Source: DAIDHK01 sp035510695 (GTDB taxonomy: Bacteria > Patescibacteriota > Microgenomatia > Levybacterales > UBA12049). From it: a stretch of 18,421 nucleotides of DNA. The notes below the pieces were generated by a model that was not told the DNA's origin, made no database searches, and saw nothing but the letters and a program-made list of their open reading frames with translations. A program made the position numbers and the translations under genes. The stretch is from assembly GCA_035510695.1 (NCBI GenBank), contig DATKGO010000007.1, positions 1 through 18,421 on the forward strand, in the 5' to 3' direction. Positions 1-6,248 of the stretch are shown one piece after another (position 1 is the stretch's first letter; each line of letters starts with the position of its first letter).

Positions 1-55
1 ACGAGCTTACGGCAATCCGTAGCTGCTGGATAAGATCAAGGGCAGAAAGAAGCAT
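1..55 (-). CDS. Possible 5' end of a gene running off the left edge
   Basis: An open minus-strand frame begins with ATG at 55 and continues off the window, reading MLLSALDLIQQLRIAVSS. An in-frame TAA lies at 70-68, so if the frame is real this ATG must be the start. The amphipathic leucine-rich reading looks protein-like, but 18 residues cannot identify a family. There is no Shine-Dalgarno site just upstream. The plus strand also has an open frame (3-150) that looks less protein-like. Confidence 0.3.
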   Translation of the reverse strand, partial: MLLSALDLIQQLRIAVSS

Positions 56-56
56 A

Positions 57-89
57 GGAATAAAAGCTTATAGCTTTTTTATTCCTTTT
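57..89 (+). terminator. Hairpin followed by T-run
   Basis: GGAATAAAAGCT (57-68) pairs with AGCTTTTTTATTCC (72-85) around a 3-nt TAT loop with a 2-T bulge, and TTTT follows at 86-89. On the plus strand this resembles an intrinsic terminator for something left of the window. The stem is AT-rich, so it may be weak. It would also sit in the leader of the possible minus-strand gene that starts at 55. Confidence 0.4.
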
Positions 90-323
90 GCAAATCATTC
101 ACCACTGTTCGTATTATTTTCGCCATATGCGGAATTGCTGCACGAATAGACAATAAAGTATTACCCTACTTAGCTCATTACTTATGATAACAAATTTTTT
201 AGCAAAAATAAAGACTTGACTCAACCATAAAATTATTATATAAAAACATAGCAATGGCATTAGCTTTTAACTGAACAAGATAGACATATAAACCCGTACC
301 TCCTTCAAGAATATGAATCAGAG
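90..323. other. Leader region without a recognisable gene
   Basis: Apart from the hairpin at 57-89 and the promoter at 216-244, nothing convincing is seen here. There is no tRNA fold and no ORF with a good start. A six-codon reading at 251 (ATGGCATTA..., ending TGA) begins with the same nine bases as the real start at 324 and is probably coincidental. Confidence 0.4.
216..244 (+). promoter_or_regulatory. Sigma-70-like promoter for the 212-aa gene
   Basis: TTGACT (216-221), a 17-bp spacer and TATAAA (239-244) give a near-consensus promoter. Transcription would start near 251, leaving a leader of about 70 nt before the ATG at 324. This is a longer leader than most genes in this window appear to have. 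Confidence 0.6.
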
Positions 324-962
324 ATGGCATTACAAGCTAAACTTAAGCAACTCGGTATTACACGTACTGTATTTGATGCCTTCAAAGCCAGACTAGGTTC
401 TCATCCTAATTCCGCAACGCATAGCTCAAAAACTGAAGTCTGGTTTACAGCTATACATGATGAAGCCTTATCCGAAGTAGTTTTAAAGAACTTAAAGCCT
501 GATCTTCAACAGAATAATACTCCATATTCAGAGAGTAAAGAATTAGAAAATATTCTGGCGCGACAGGACGGAAGTATGAATCTTCAACCTTATATTACCC
601 CCAAATTGGATTCATTAGGACTTTTAGCTCGAATTAATCCATCAGCTATAGATCTTGCAGCTTGGAAACTTCCTGATACTATGGATTCTCTTTCCATCGT
701 CGAATTTCCACCGGAACTTAGAGTCCACCCTACCGTATCGACACATGCATTCATATATCATGATAACTCCTCCGGCCTTGATGTTATTCAACGCACAACA
801 AGAGAATATACCTCTCAACCTGAAGATTTTATAGCAAGAAAGTCTGTTTCTCAGCCTCAAGTTCTAGTCGAAGGTGTACCGACTACGCCATCTTTTCAAT
901 CATATATTCAACAAGCGCCTAAACTTACTGGCTACCAGCTACCAAGAGTAAGTAATCTTTAA
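324..962 (+). CDS. Hypothetical protein, 212 aa
   Basis: I do not recognise this protein. It is a soluble-looking 212-residue chain with no signal peptide, membrane segment, cysteine pair or repeat. The N-terminal 30 residues are basic and likely helical. The middle is rich in Pro, Ser and Leu, and the last 40 residues are Gln/Pro/Ser-rich, suggesting a loose tail. It has its own promoter 80 nt upstream and only a weak purine stretch (CAGAG) before the ATG. It faces the SpoU methyltransferase gene, with 14 bp between the two stop codons. Reality as a gene rests on length and promoter; function is unknown. The sequence could be a lineage-specific orphan. Confidence 0.65.
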   Translation: MALQAKLKQLGITRTVFDAFKARLGSHPNSATHSSKTEVWFTAIHDEALSEVVLKNLKPDLQQNNTPYSESKELENILARQDGSMNLQPYITPKLDSLGLLARINPSAIDLAAWKLPDTMDSLSIVEFPPELRVHPTVSTHAFIYHDNSSGLDVIQRTTREYTSQPEDFIARKSVSQPQVLVEGVPTTPSFQSYIQQAPKLTGYQLPRVSNL

Positions 963-976
963 CGTAGGTTTAGCTC

Positions 977-1507
977 TCATTCTAATAATTTGACGATCTG
1001 ATATAACACGATCCCCAGACTTACCATCACATTCAAACTAATATTTATTCCATACATCGGCAACTCGACAATTTTATCGCATAAATCCAAAACCTCTTTA
1101 CTTACTCCTTCTGTTTCGTGACCGACAACCAAAACAATTGGAAAACTATATTCTGTTTTTTGAAACGGCACACTGCGCTTATCCTGTTCGACTGCGATTA
1201 CCATTAGTTCTTTGTTCTTAATTCTAAGTTCTTGGATAGCTTCAACGGCAGTTGAAGCGTAACTCCAAGATACCCATTCCGTCGTGTTGATTGATGCCTT
1301 TTTAATACGTGAATTCGGCGGCGTTTCCGAACCGGCACACAAGATTACTTTTTCCGCAGCTACCGCATCCGCCAGACGAAAAACCGCGCCAATATTATAT
1401 GTATCCAAAACATTATCCAAAATAATATATATCGGATTTTTCTTTATTTGTTTTTTTATTTCCTCGTCTCCGACAGATAGACGCAGCGCTTTCGCATTCA
1501 TTTTCAT
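977..1507 (-). CDS. SpoU/TrmH-family RNA 2'-O-methyltransferase
   Basis: This is a SPOUT-class enzyme that transfers methyl from S-adenosylmethionine to a ribose 2'-OH of tRNA or rRNA. All three family motifs are visible in the 176 aa. Motif 1 is NIGAVFRLADA (38-48) with the catalytic-type Arg44. Motif 2 is VVGHETEGVS (127-136). Motif 3 is ELPMYGINISLNV (148-160), which forms the trefoil-knot SAM site. It is a minimal catalytic domain without the N-terminal RNA-binding domain of RlmB or TrmH, so it is close in size to TrmL; the exact target cannot be read from sequence. Start: ATG 1507 has TATAAT exactly 7 nt upstream, suggesting a leaderless mRNA. ATG 1501 is the alternative. Confidence 0.9.
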   Translation of the reverse strand: MKMNAKALRLSVGDEEIKKQIKKNPIYIILDNVLDTYNIGAVFRLADAVAAEKVILCAGSETPPNSRIKKASINTTEWVSWSYASTAVEAIQELRIKNKELMVIAVEQDKRSVPFQKTEYSFPIVLVVGHETEGVSKEVLDLCDKIVELPMYGINISLNVMVSLGIVLYQIVKLLE

Positions 1508-1514
1508 ACTGCAT

Positions 1515-1520
1515 ATTATA
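1515..1520 (-). promoter_or_regulatory. -10 box for the SpoU gene
   Basis: TATAAT on the minus strand (1520-1515) is followed by 7 nt and then the ATG at 1507, so transcription would begin at or next to the start codon. No good -35 is seen at 16-18 bp. The upstream DNA there belongs to the palindromic repeat at 1530-1595. Confidence 0.5.
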
Positions 1521-1529
1521 CTATATTTC

Positions 1530-1595
1530 TGTCATGCTGAATTTATTTCAGCATCTTATTACATAAGAAGATTCCGAAACGAGTTCGGAATGACA
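1530..1595. repeat. Palindromic repeat, copy 1 (modules A and C)
   Basis: The element starts TGTCAT and ends ATGACA, and contains two hairpins. One is ATGCTGAA (1534-1541) with TTCAGCAT (1547-1554). The other is ATTCCGAA (1571-1578) with TTCGGAAT (1584-1591). It belongs to the same family as the copies at 10037-10196, 14864-14987 and 15288-15377. It lies in the divergent gap between the SpoU gene and the membrane-protein gene. Its terminal GGAATGACA supplies an in-frame ATG at 1590 for the downstream gene. Confidence 0.8.
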
Positions 1596-1603
1596 AATTG
1601 TGT

Positions 1604-1609
1604 TATTAT
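1604..1609 (+). promoter_or_regulatory. -10 box for the membrane-protein gene
   Basis: TATTAT (1604-1609) ends 7 nt before the ATG at 1617, a leaderless arrangement. This supports 1617 rather than the repeat-borne ATG at 1590 as the start. No clear -35 is visible. Confidence 0.4.
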
Positions 1610-1616
1610 ATTCTCT

Positions 1617-2066
1617 ATGACAGCTACCGGACACGCAGTTATAGGAACAGTAATCGCCGCTACAATTGGCATTCCAATAATCGCAATTCCAATTGCAGTA
1701 CTTTCTCATACTTTGGCAGATCTTGTACCGCACTGGGATGCAGGAACCAATATGAAGGAAAAAACTCATCAACGATTTTTTTTCGATTCTGCTGTCGATG
1801 TAATTCTCAGTTACATAGTTTCCTATCTTTTGGTCATATTTTTATTTCCGCAAACATCAATTATTTACGCATTTATCATGGTTTTCGCCGCACAATTTTT
1901 CGATTGGCTGATGATTCCTTATCTTTACCTTAATTTAAAAAATCCTATTTTTAAAGCATTTGTGAATTTTCAAGGCATGTTTAATAGCCGGCTGGATAAA
2001 CCTTGGGGAATCGTGACGCAAGTTATTGTTTGCAGTGGTTTAGTTATATTAGCAAAAGCCTTATGA
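1617..2066 (+). CDS. Small multi-pass membrane protein, 149 aa
   Basis: I cannot assign a family name. From ATG 1617 it begins MTATGHAVIGTVIAATIG. It has about four hydrophobic segments: residues 5-32, about 60-78, 80-95 and 130-147. A conserved-looking HTLADLVPHWD motif near residues 34-44, with His and Asp/Glu on the membrane boundary, recalls small membrane proteins common in CPR genomes; whether it is a metal site is a guess. The same frame is open further upstream to 1284, but that part runs antisense through the SpoU gene and then through the palindromic repeat, so it is rejected. ATG 1590 is possible but lies in the repeat. A TATTAT box 7 nt upstream favours 1617. Confidence 0.7.
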   Translation: MTATGHAVIGTVIAATIGIPIIAIPIAVLSHTLADLVPHWDAGTNMKEKTHQRFFFDSAVDVILSYIVSYLLVIFLFPQTSIIYAFIMVFAAQFFDWLMIPYLYLNLKNPIFKAFVNFQGMFNSRLDKPWGIVTQVIVCSGLVILAKAL

Positions 2067-2141
2067 GTTTTAAACTTATACTCTTAATAATTTTAAATTT
2101 TCAATTTTTAATTATTAATAAAATTCTAATAATTAAGCAGA

Positions 2142-2256
2142 GATTCCCGACACTGAGCCCGCAGGCGAAGGGTCGGGAGTGAATGCTCGTCTCAAACAAG
2201 CGAAGCTTGAATTTTAAAGTACCCCGTCACTGAGCTAAAGCGAAGGGAGGGGGGTA
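2142..2256. repeat. Pair of CACTGAGC-type hairpin repeats
   Basis: Two related elements lie in the gap between the membrane-protein gene and topA. The first has TCCCGAC (2145-2151) paired with GTCGGGA (2172-2178). The second has TACCCC (2220-2225) paired with GGGGTA (2251-2256). Both carry CACTGAGC followed by GCGAAGGG in the loop side. The GC-rich hairpins stand out against AT-rich surroundings and lie just downstream of the topA stop, so they may end topA transcription. A related hairpin occurs near 16151-16176. Confidence 0.6.
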
Positions 2257-2327
2257 TCTATTGATAAATTTTAAAAATTTAATCATTTAATAATTGATTG
2301 GAAATTAAGAATTAGAGATTTTCCTTA

Positions 2328-4646
2328 TCAGCTGCGTTTTTTAAACGGAGGACGCTTCGGTTTAGGATTGGCTTTGGCTTTCTCAATCAATTCCATCGCT
2401 TTTTCATAAGTTATATCAGACGGAATAATCTCTTTCGGAATTTTATAATTTTCTTTTTGATAGCTTATATATGGACCATAACGGCCATTTAAAACTTCCA
2501 AATCAGCATGCTCTGGAAATGATTTAATATGTTTTAAGGCTTCGTTGGCTCGTTTCGCTTCAATCACGCAAATTGCCTGTTTTTCATCAATCGTGTATGG
2601 ATCTTCGGTTTTGGGAAGTGAATAAAACTTTCCATCATGCAGAATATATGGCCCGAATCTGCCAATTGCCACTTTCATTTCTTTATCTTCAAACTGTCCG
2701 GCAATTCGGGGTAACTTAAACAAATCCAAAGCCTCTTGCAAAGTAATGTTTTCCAACATTTGATCGCGACGTAATGGTGCCATCCGGGCTTTCTCATCAT
2801 CTGTACTCTCTCCAAGCTGCGCCAATGGTCCGTACCTGCCAATTCTTACCTTGACAACTTTACCGCTTTTCGGATCAGTTCCCAAAACCCTCTCTCCGCT
2901 TGCCCGATCTGCTTCTTCCAATGTCTTATCTACAGTTTTATGAAACGACCCATAAAACTCTTTCAACATCTTTTCCCATTCCAATTCACCTTGTGCAATC
3001 TCATCAAATTCTTCCTCAACTGTGGCGGTAAATTGATAGTCCATAATCTCCTTAAAATGTTCCTGCAAAAAATCGGTTACCACATTGCCGATATCGCTGG
3101 GAAATAATTTCTGCTTTTCGGCACCGGTTATTTCGCTTTTTTCAGATGGAACAATTTTCCCGTTTTGCAAAGTTATAACTTGATATATCCGCTCTTTCCC
3201 CTCCCTGTCTTCTTTCGCCACGTATCCCCGTTTCATAATAGTAGAAATAGTCGGAGCATAAGTTGACGGACGTCCGATCCCTTGCTCTTCCAATTTTTTC
3301 ACCAAACTAGCTTCGGTGTAACGCACAGGCGGACGATTAAACTTTTCAGTTGCGTCCATTTTTTGCAAATCCAACAATTGTCCCACACTTAATGGCGGTA
3401 AAATTCCGAACTGCTCTTCAATACTATCTTCGTCTCTTCCTTCCAAATAAACTTTCAAAAATCCGTCAAAAACCAATACTTCGCCTGTAGCAACTAATTC
3501 ATCCGGCACTGTTGAAATAGCAATATTTACTGTCGTTCTTTCCAACTGCGCGTCTGCCATTTGTGAAGCAATAGCACGTCGCCAAATTAATTCATATAAC
3601 TTTTGCTGAGCATTATCCGCGCGGATTGAATGACGGTCAAAATGCGTTGGTCTAATCGCTTCATGCGCTTCTTGAGCGGATTTGGATTTGGTAATATAAT
3701 TTCGCGTTTGAGCGTATTTTTCACCGTAGGCCGAAACTACTTCTTTATGCGCACCGTCCAAAGCCAAATTGGACAAATTCACCGAATCGGTACGCATATA
3801 AGTAATCAAACCGTCTTCATAAAGCTGCTGCGCTAAGACCATGGTTCGTGACACAGAAAAACCCAGCTTACGGCTGGCTTCCTGCTGCAATGTTGAAGTA
3901 GTAAACGGAGGCGCCGGAGTTCTCTTCCCCGGCTTGGTCTCGACATTTTTTACGCTAAATTTCGCGCCGATACATTTTTTGAGAAATTCTTCCGCATCTT
4001 CTTTGGTTGAAAATTTACTTGGATGTTCCGCAATTAATATTTTTTTGTCTTCTAATAAAAATTCCGCGCTGATTTTGAAAAATGATTGGGCATTAAAGGC
4101 GGTAATTTCTCGCTCGCGTTCTACCACCAAACGGACGGCAACGGACTGCACGCGGCCTGCCGAAAGTGCCGGTTTTATTTTCTTCCATAAAACCGCCGAC
4201 AATTCATAACCGACCAAACGATCCAAAATTCTACGCGCCTGCTGGGCATTAACTAAATTCGTATCAATGTAACGAGGATTAGCAATGGCTTCCAAAATCG
4301 CAGTTTTGGTAATCTCATGAAAGACAATACGTTTAGAATCTTTTTTATTTAATTTTAAAACTTCCGACAAATGCCAGGCAATAGCCTCTCCTTCTCTATC
4401 CTCGTCTGAAGCCAGCCAAACCATGTCTGATGTTTTTACATTTTTTCGCAGATCCGCGACAACGGCTTTTTTATCATCGGGGATTTCATAATTGGGTTTA
4501 AAATTATGAGCGATATCAACCGCGTCGACGTTTTTCCCCAAATCTCGGATATGTCCAAAACATGACTTCACGACAAAATCACTTCCCAAAAAGGAAGCAA
4601 TCGTTTTCGCTTTGGCCGGTGATTCAACTATAACTAAGTTACGCAT
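2328..4646 (-). CDS. topA: DNA topoisomerase I (type IA)
   Basis: TopA relaxes negative supercoils by breaking and rejoining one DNA strand through a phosphotyrosine link. The 772-aa protein starts with the Toprim domain (VIVESPAKAKT at 5-15, DEDREGE at 81-87 with the metal-binding acidic residues). The catalytic core follows, with the active-site Tyr283 in LITYMRTDSVN. The C-terminus lacks the four-cysteine zinc fingers of E. coli TopA. It carries instead at least three topoisomerase C-terminal repeats of the form GRYGP or GRFGP (near residues 600-760), then a basic tail ending in KKRS. The ATG is preceded by an AT-rich hairpin leader and a candidate promoter at 4741-4771. It is downstream of dprA, the common dprA-topA pairing, but separated by 220 bp of AT-rich filler. 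Confidence 0.97.
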   Translation of the reverse strand: MRNLVIVESPAKAKTIASFLGSDFVVKSCFGHIRDLGKNVDAVDIAHNFKPNYEIPDDKKAVVADLRKNVKTSDMVWLASDEDREGEAIAWHLSEVLKLNKKDSKRIVFHEITKTAILEAIANPRYIDTNLVNAQQARRILDRLVGYELSAVLWKKIKPALSAGRVQSVAVRLVVEREREITAFNAQSFFKISAEFLLEDKKILIAEHPSKFSTKEDAEEFLKKCIGAKFSVKNVETKPGKRTPAPPFTTSTLQQEASRKLGFSVSRTMVLAQQLYEDGLITYMRTDSVNLSNLALDGAHKEVVSAYGEKYAQTRNYITKSKSAQEAHEAIRPTHFDRHSIRADNAQQKLYELIWRRAIASQMADAQLERTTVNIAISTVPDELVATGEVLVFDGFLKVYLEGRDEDSIEEQFGILPPLSVGQLLDLQKMDATEKFNRPPVRYTEASLVKKLEEQGIGRPSTYAPTISTIMKRGYVAKEDREGKERIYQVITLQNGKIVPSEKSEITGAEKQKLFPSDIGNVVTDFLQEHFKEIMDYQFTATVEEEFDEIAQGELEWEKMLKEFYGSFHKTVDKTLEEADRASGERVLGTDPKSGKVVKVRIGRYGPLAQLGESTDDEKARMAPLRRDQMLENITLQEALDLFKLPRIAGQFEDKEMKVAIGRFGPYILHDGKFYSLPKTEDPYTIDEKQAICVIEAKRANEALKHIKSFPEHADLEVLNGRYGPYISYQKENYKIPKEIIPSDITYEKAMELIEKAKANPKPKRPPFKKRS

Positions 4647-4650
4647 AAAA

Positions 4651-4727
4651 AATAATCCAATAACTAATAATAAAATAATCCAATAACTAATTCATTCGTT
4701 TATTTGTTATTCTATTATTGGATTATT
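4651..4727. repeat. AT-rich self-complementary filler in the topA leader
   Basis: An 18-bp direct repeat, AATAATCCAATAACTAAT, occurs at 4651-4668 and 4674-4691. An inverted copy, ATTATTGGATTATT, lies at 4714-4727. The result is a long AT hairpin in the leader between the topA promoter and its ATG. The words are particular to this spacer. Confidence 0.7.
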
Positions 4728-4740
4728 CTTTATTCACTAA

Positions 4741-4771
4741 ATTGTAGTCTACATTATATATGAAGTGTCAA
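4741..4771 (-). promoter_or_regulatory. Candidate topA promoter
   Basis: On the minus strand TTGACA (4771-4766) is followed by TACAAT (4746-4741) at a somewhat long 19-bp spacing. A TATAAT at 4758-4753 is an alternative -10 without a good -35. Transcription would start about 90 nt upstream of the topA ATG, giving it a long leader. Confidence 0.45.
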
Positions 4772-4784
4772 GTGCGAAAATAAG

Positions 4785-4878
4785 TTATAAAGTTCATCAA
4801 GTTATAACGTTATAAAGTTGATGGAAGTATTTTTTTATTAACTTTATAACTTTCAACATTATAACTTTATAACTTGAT
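4785..4878. repeat. AT-rich inverted filler at the dprA 3' end
   Basis: The words TTATAAC and TTATAAAG recur on both strands: AAGTTATAACGTTATAAAG on the left and CTTTATAACTTCAACATTATAA-like sequence on the right, with a central T-run near 4831-4837. The two sides can fold into an imperfect long hairpin. The dprA winged-helix reading ends inside it (stop at 4867-4869), so the element may serve as its 3' end. Confidence 0.55.
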
Positions 4879-5072
4879 CGCGTATGTTCCTGAAGCATTC
4901 CTCGCGATCGTCCCCTTCAGCTCCATCATAGATAATAATGTACCGATCTTTACCGAATCAAATTTCGTCTGCCGCACTATTTCATCAAACGCCAATTCTT
5001 CACCTACTAATAAATCAATCACCTTTCGCTCTTCTTTTGTTTCAGCTTTTATAATATTTGCTTTATTTTTTT
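4867..5072 (-). pseudogene. dprA: DprA C-terminal winged-helix domain, in a shifted frame
   Basis: Downstream of the dprA stop, another minus-strand frame ending at TAA 4869-4867 reads AETKEERKVIDLL, then LAFDEIVRQTKF and LLSMMELKGTIAR. This is the typical helix-turn-helix pattern of the DprA C-terminal domain. It has no start of its own. Adding one A to the A7 run at 5072-5066 joins it to the upstream frame and gives a 364-aa protein, the normal DprA length. It is therefore the separated tail of dprA, expressed only if a frameshift or transcript slippage occurs, or if the sequence has an indel error. Confidence 0.75.
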
Positions 5073-5960
5073 CATTGGTAATTGGACATTGGTTATTTGT
5101 AATTCACGTAAAATATCGTTCGCGGACGTCGCCATCTTGCCTCCTTGCTGCAATAAATTTAACGGTCCTTTAGAAAGACTTGAGGTAATCTGTCCCGGAA
5201 CCGCAAAAACCGGCCGATCAATGGCAAAAGCGTCTTGAGCGGTAATCAAAGCGCCGCTGTCTTCCGCTCCTTCTGTCACCAACACTGCTTGCGATAATCC
5301 GGCAATGATTCGATTACGTGATGGAAAAGAACCGATAGATGGCTGCATTGAAAGTGGAAATTCGGAAACAATCAAACCTCCTTTTTCAATTATCTCATCA
5401 TACAACCGCTCGTTTTCCCGCGGATAACAGCAGTCTACTCCACAGCCTAAAACCGCAATGGTTTTCCCTTTTTGATCCAGAGTAATTTGGTGAACACAGG
5501 CATCTACCCCCATCGCCAACCCGGAAATAATGACAAAACCGGCTGAAACCAGTTCTTGCGTAAACAATTCTGTCACCTGACGTCCGTAATCTGAAATTCT
5601 TCTTGTTCCGACAATACCAATTGTGGTTTGTTCCTGCAGGACTTCAAAATTTCCTTTGACAAATAAACCAATCGGCGGAGTGGGAATTTGTTTTAATAAA
5701 GTCGGATAATTTTTATCAATCTGTGGGATAAATTCAACCTTATGTTTTTTTAATTCCCTCAGATAATCTGAAATAATAAATTTGGAACGGAAATCTAAAA
5801 AATATTCAGTAAATTTGGTCTTTAAAACCTCAGCAAGTTCTGGTTTCCCAGCCTTCCATGCTTTTTCGGCCGTACCAAACTTTTCCAAAAGCAATTTAAA
5901 TCGCTTAGGTCCAACCCCCGAAAAAACCGCAAACGCTAACCAATAGTTTCGCTCATCCAT
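5049..5960 (-). CDS. dprA: DNA-processing protein DprA, C-terminally frameshifted
   Basis: DprA binds incoming single-stranded DNA and loads RecA during natural transformation. From ATG 5960 (MDERNYWLAF) it has an N-terminal HhH/SAM-like region (residues 5-35) and a Rossmann-fold core. The core has GIVGTRRISDYG (115-126), GLAMGVDACVH (147-157), LGCGVDCCYPREN (171-183), SEFP (199-202), FPSRNRIIAGLS (212-223) and GALITAQDA (236-244). The frame ends at residue 303, just after the core; the winged-helix domain lies in another frame (4867-5072). The open frame extends upstream to 6083, but those 41 codons are read from a repeat and look unlike DprA. TATACT 6 nt before ATG 5960 supports this start as leaderless. 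In CPR bacteria DprA fits com-type DNA uptake. Confidence 0.9.
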   Translation of the reverse strand: MDERNYWLAFAVFSGVGPKRFKLLLEKFGTAEKAWKAGKPELAEVLKTKFTEYFLDFRSKFIISDYLRELKKHKVEFIPQIDKNYPTLLKQIPTPPIGLFVKGNFEVLQEQTTIGIVGTRRISDYGRQVTELFTQELVSAGFVIISGLAMGVDACVHQITLDQKGKTIAVLGCGVDCCYPRENERLYDEIIEKGGLIVSEFPLSMQPSIGSFPSRNRIIAGLSQAVLVTEGAEDSGALITAQDAFAIDRPVFAVPGQITSSLSKGPLNLLQQGGKMATSANDILRELQITNVQLPMKKIKQIL

Positions 5961-5966
5961 GAGATT

Positions 5967-5972
5967 AGTATA
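5967..5972 (-). promoter_or_regulatory. -10 box for dprA
   Basis: TATACT on the minus strand (5972-5967) ends 6 nt before the dprA ATG at 5960, again leaving essentially no leader. A second box, TATTAT (5977-5972), overlaps it. The -35 position falls in the repeat at 5978-6052 and is not consensus. Confidence 0.4.
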
Positions 5973-5977
5973 TAATA

Positions 5978-6052
5978 TTCTTGTTCGAGTGAGCGAAGCG
6001 AATCGAGAACCACAACTTCTCCACGCGTTCCTTCGTCGCTTGGTCGAAGAAT
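5978..6052. repeat. GC-richer inverted-repeat element upstream of dprA
   Basis: This 75-bp element contains TGAGCGAAGCGAATCGAGAA and later TTCCTTCGTCGCTTGGTCGAA. Its ends (TTCTTGTTCGA and TCGAAGAA) are imperfectly inverted. It resembles parts of the element at 8105-8263 (shared ACAACTTC and GAAGGAA-type words). Read on the minus strand it would extend DprA with Arg/Ser-rich residues, an artefact. It is probably a second dispersed repeat family of this genome. Confidence 0.6.
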
Positions 6053-6060
6053 AAAATATC

Positions 6061-6162
6061 ATGTTTCTGAAAAATTTTCTCAAGTGGTTTGGAATTTACA
6101 TACTTCTAACTGTTGTTATTTATATTCTAATTTTATTAATTATTATCTTTATACACAAATAA
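6061..6162 (+). CDS. Possible single-pass membrane microprotein, 33 aa
   Basis: ATG 6061 opens a 33-residue frame: MFLKNFLKWFG, then about 19 consecutive hydrophobic residues (12-30), then HK and TAA. The layout, with a Lys/Trp-containing amphipathic start, one transmembrane helix and a basic end, is typical of small membrane peptides. It is on the strand opposite to its neighbours, between the dprA-side repeat and the filler downstream of mrdA. There is no Shine-Dalgarno site and no clear promoter. AT-rich DNA readily yields Ile/Leu/Tyr-rich frames, so this may be chance. Confidence 0.35.
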   Translation: MFLKNFLKWFGIYILLTVVIYILILLIIIFIHK

Positions 6163-6170
6163 ATCAAAGT

Positions 6171-6246
6171 TTAGAATTGTTATATTGCTAAATTGTTAAA
6201 TTGCTGAAGAAAATTTTGGTTAACAATATAATAATTTAACAATTAC
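6171..6246. repeat. AT-rich self-complementary filler downstream of mrdA
   Basis: AATTGTTAAATT (6191-6202) is exactly inverted by AATTTAACAATT (6233-6244). TTGTTATATTG (6177-6187) is partly inverted by CAATATAATAA (6224-6234). The stretch can form a long AT hairpin immediately after the mrdA stop codon and uses words not shared with other spacers. Confidence 0.65.
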
Positions 6247-6248
6247 TT

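Noticed and set aside
1284..1616. Long N-terminal extension of the small membrane protein
   Set aside because: It runs antisense through the SpoU gene and then through a palindromic repeat. Starts at 1590 or 1617 are far more plausible.
2945..4210. Plus-strand frames opposite topA (for example 3630-3836 and 3841-4209)
   Set aside because: They are shadows of the topA coding strand and have no promoter or family similarity.
4651..4691. Direct repeats that might hint at a CRISPR array
   Set aside because: There are only two 18-bp units with a 5-bp gap, both AT-rich with an inverted copy nearby. This is filler, and no cas gene is present.
5961..6083. 41-codon N-terminal extension of DprA
   Set aside because: It is read from the repeat at 5978-6052, is Arg/Ser-rich and unlike DprA. 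ATG 5960 gives the normal family start and has a -10 box just upstream.
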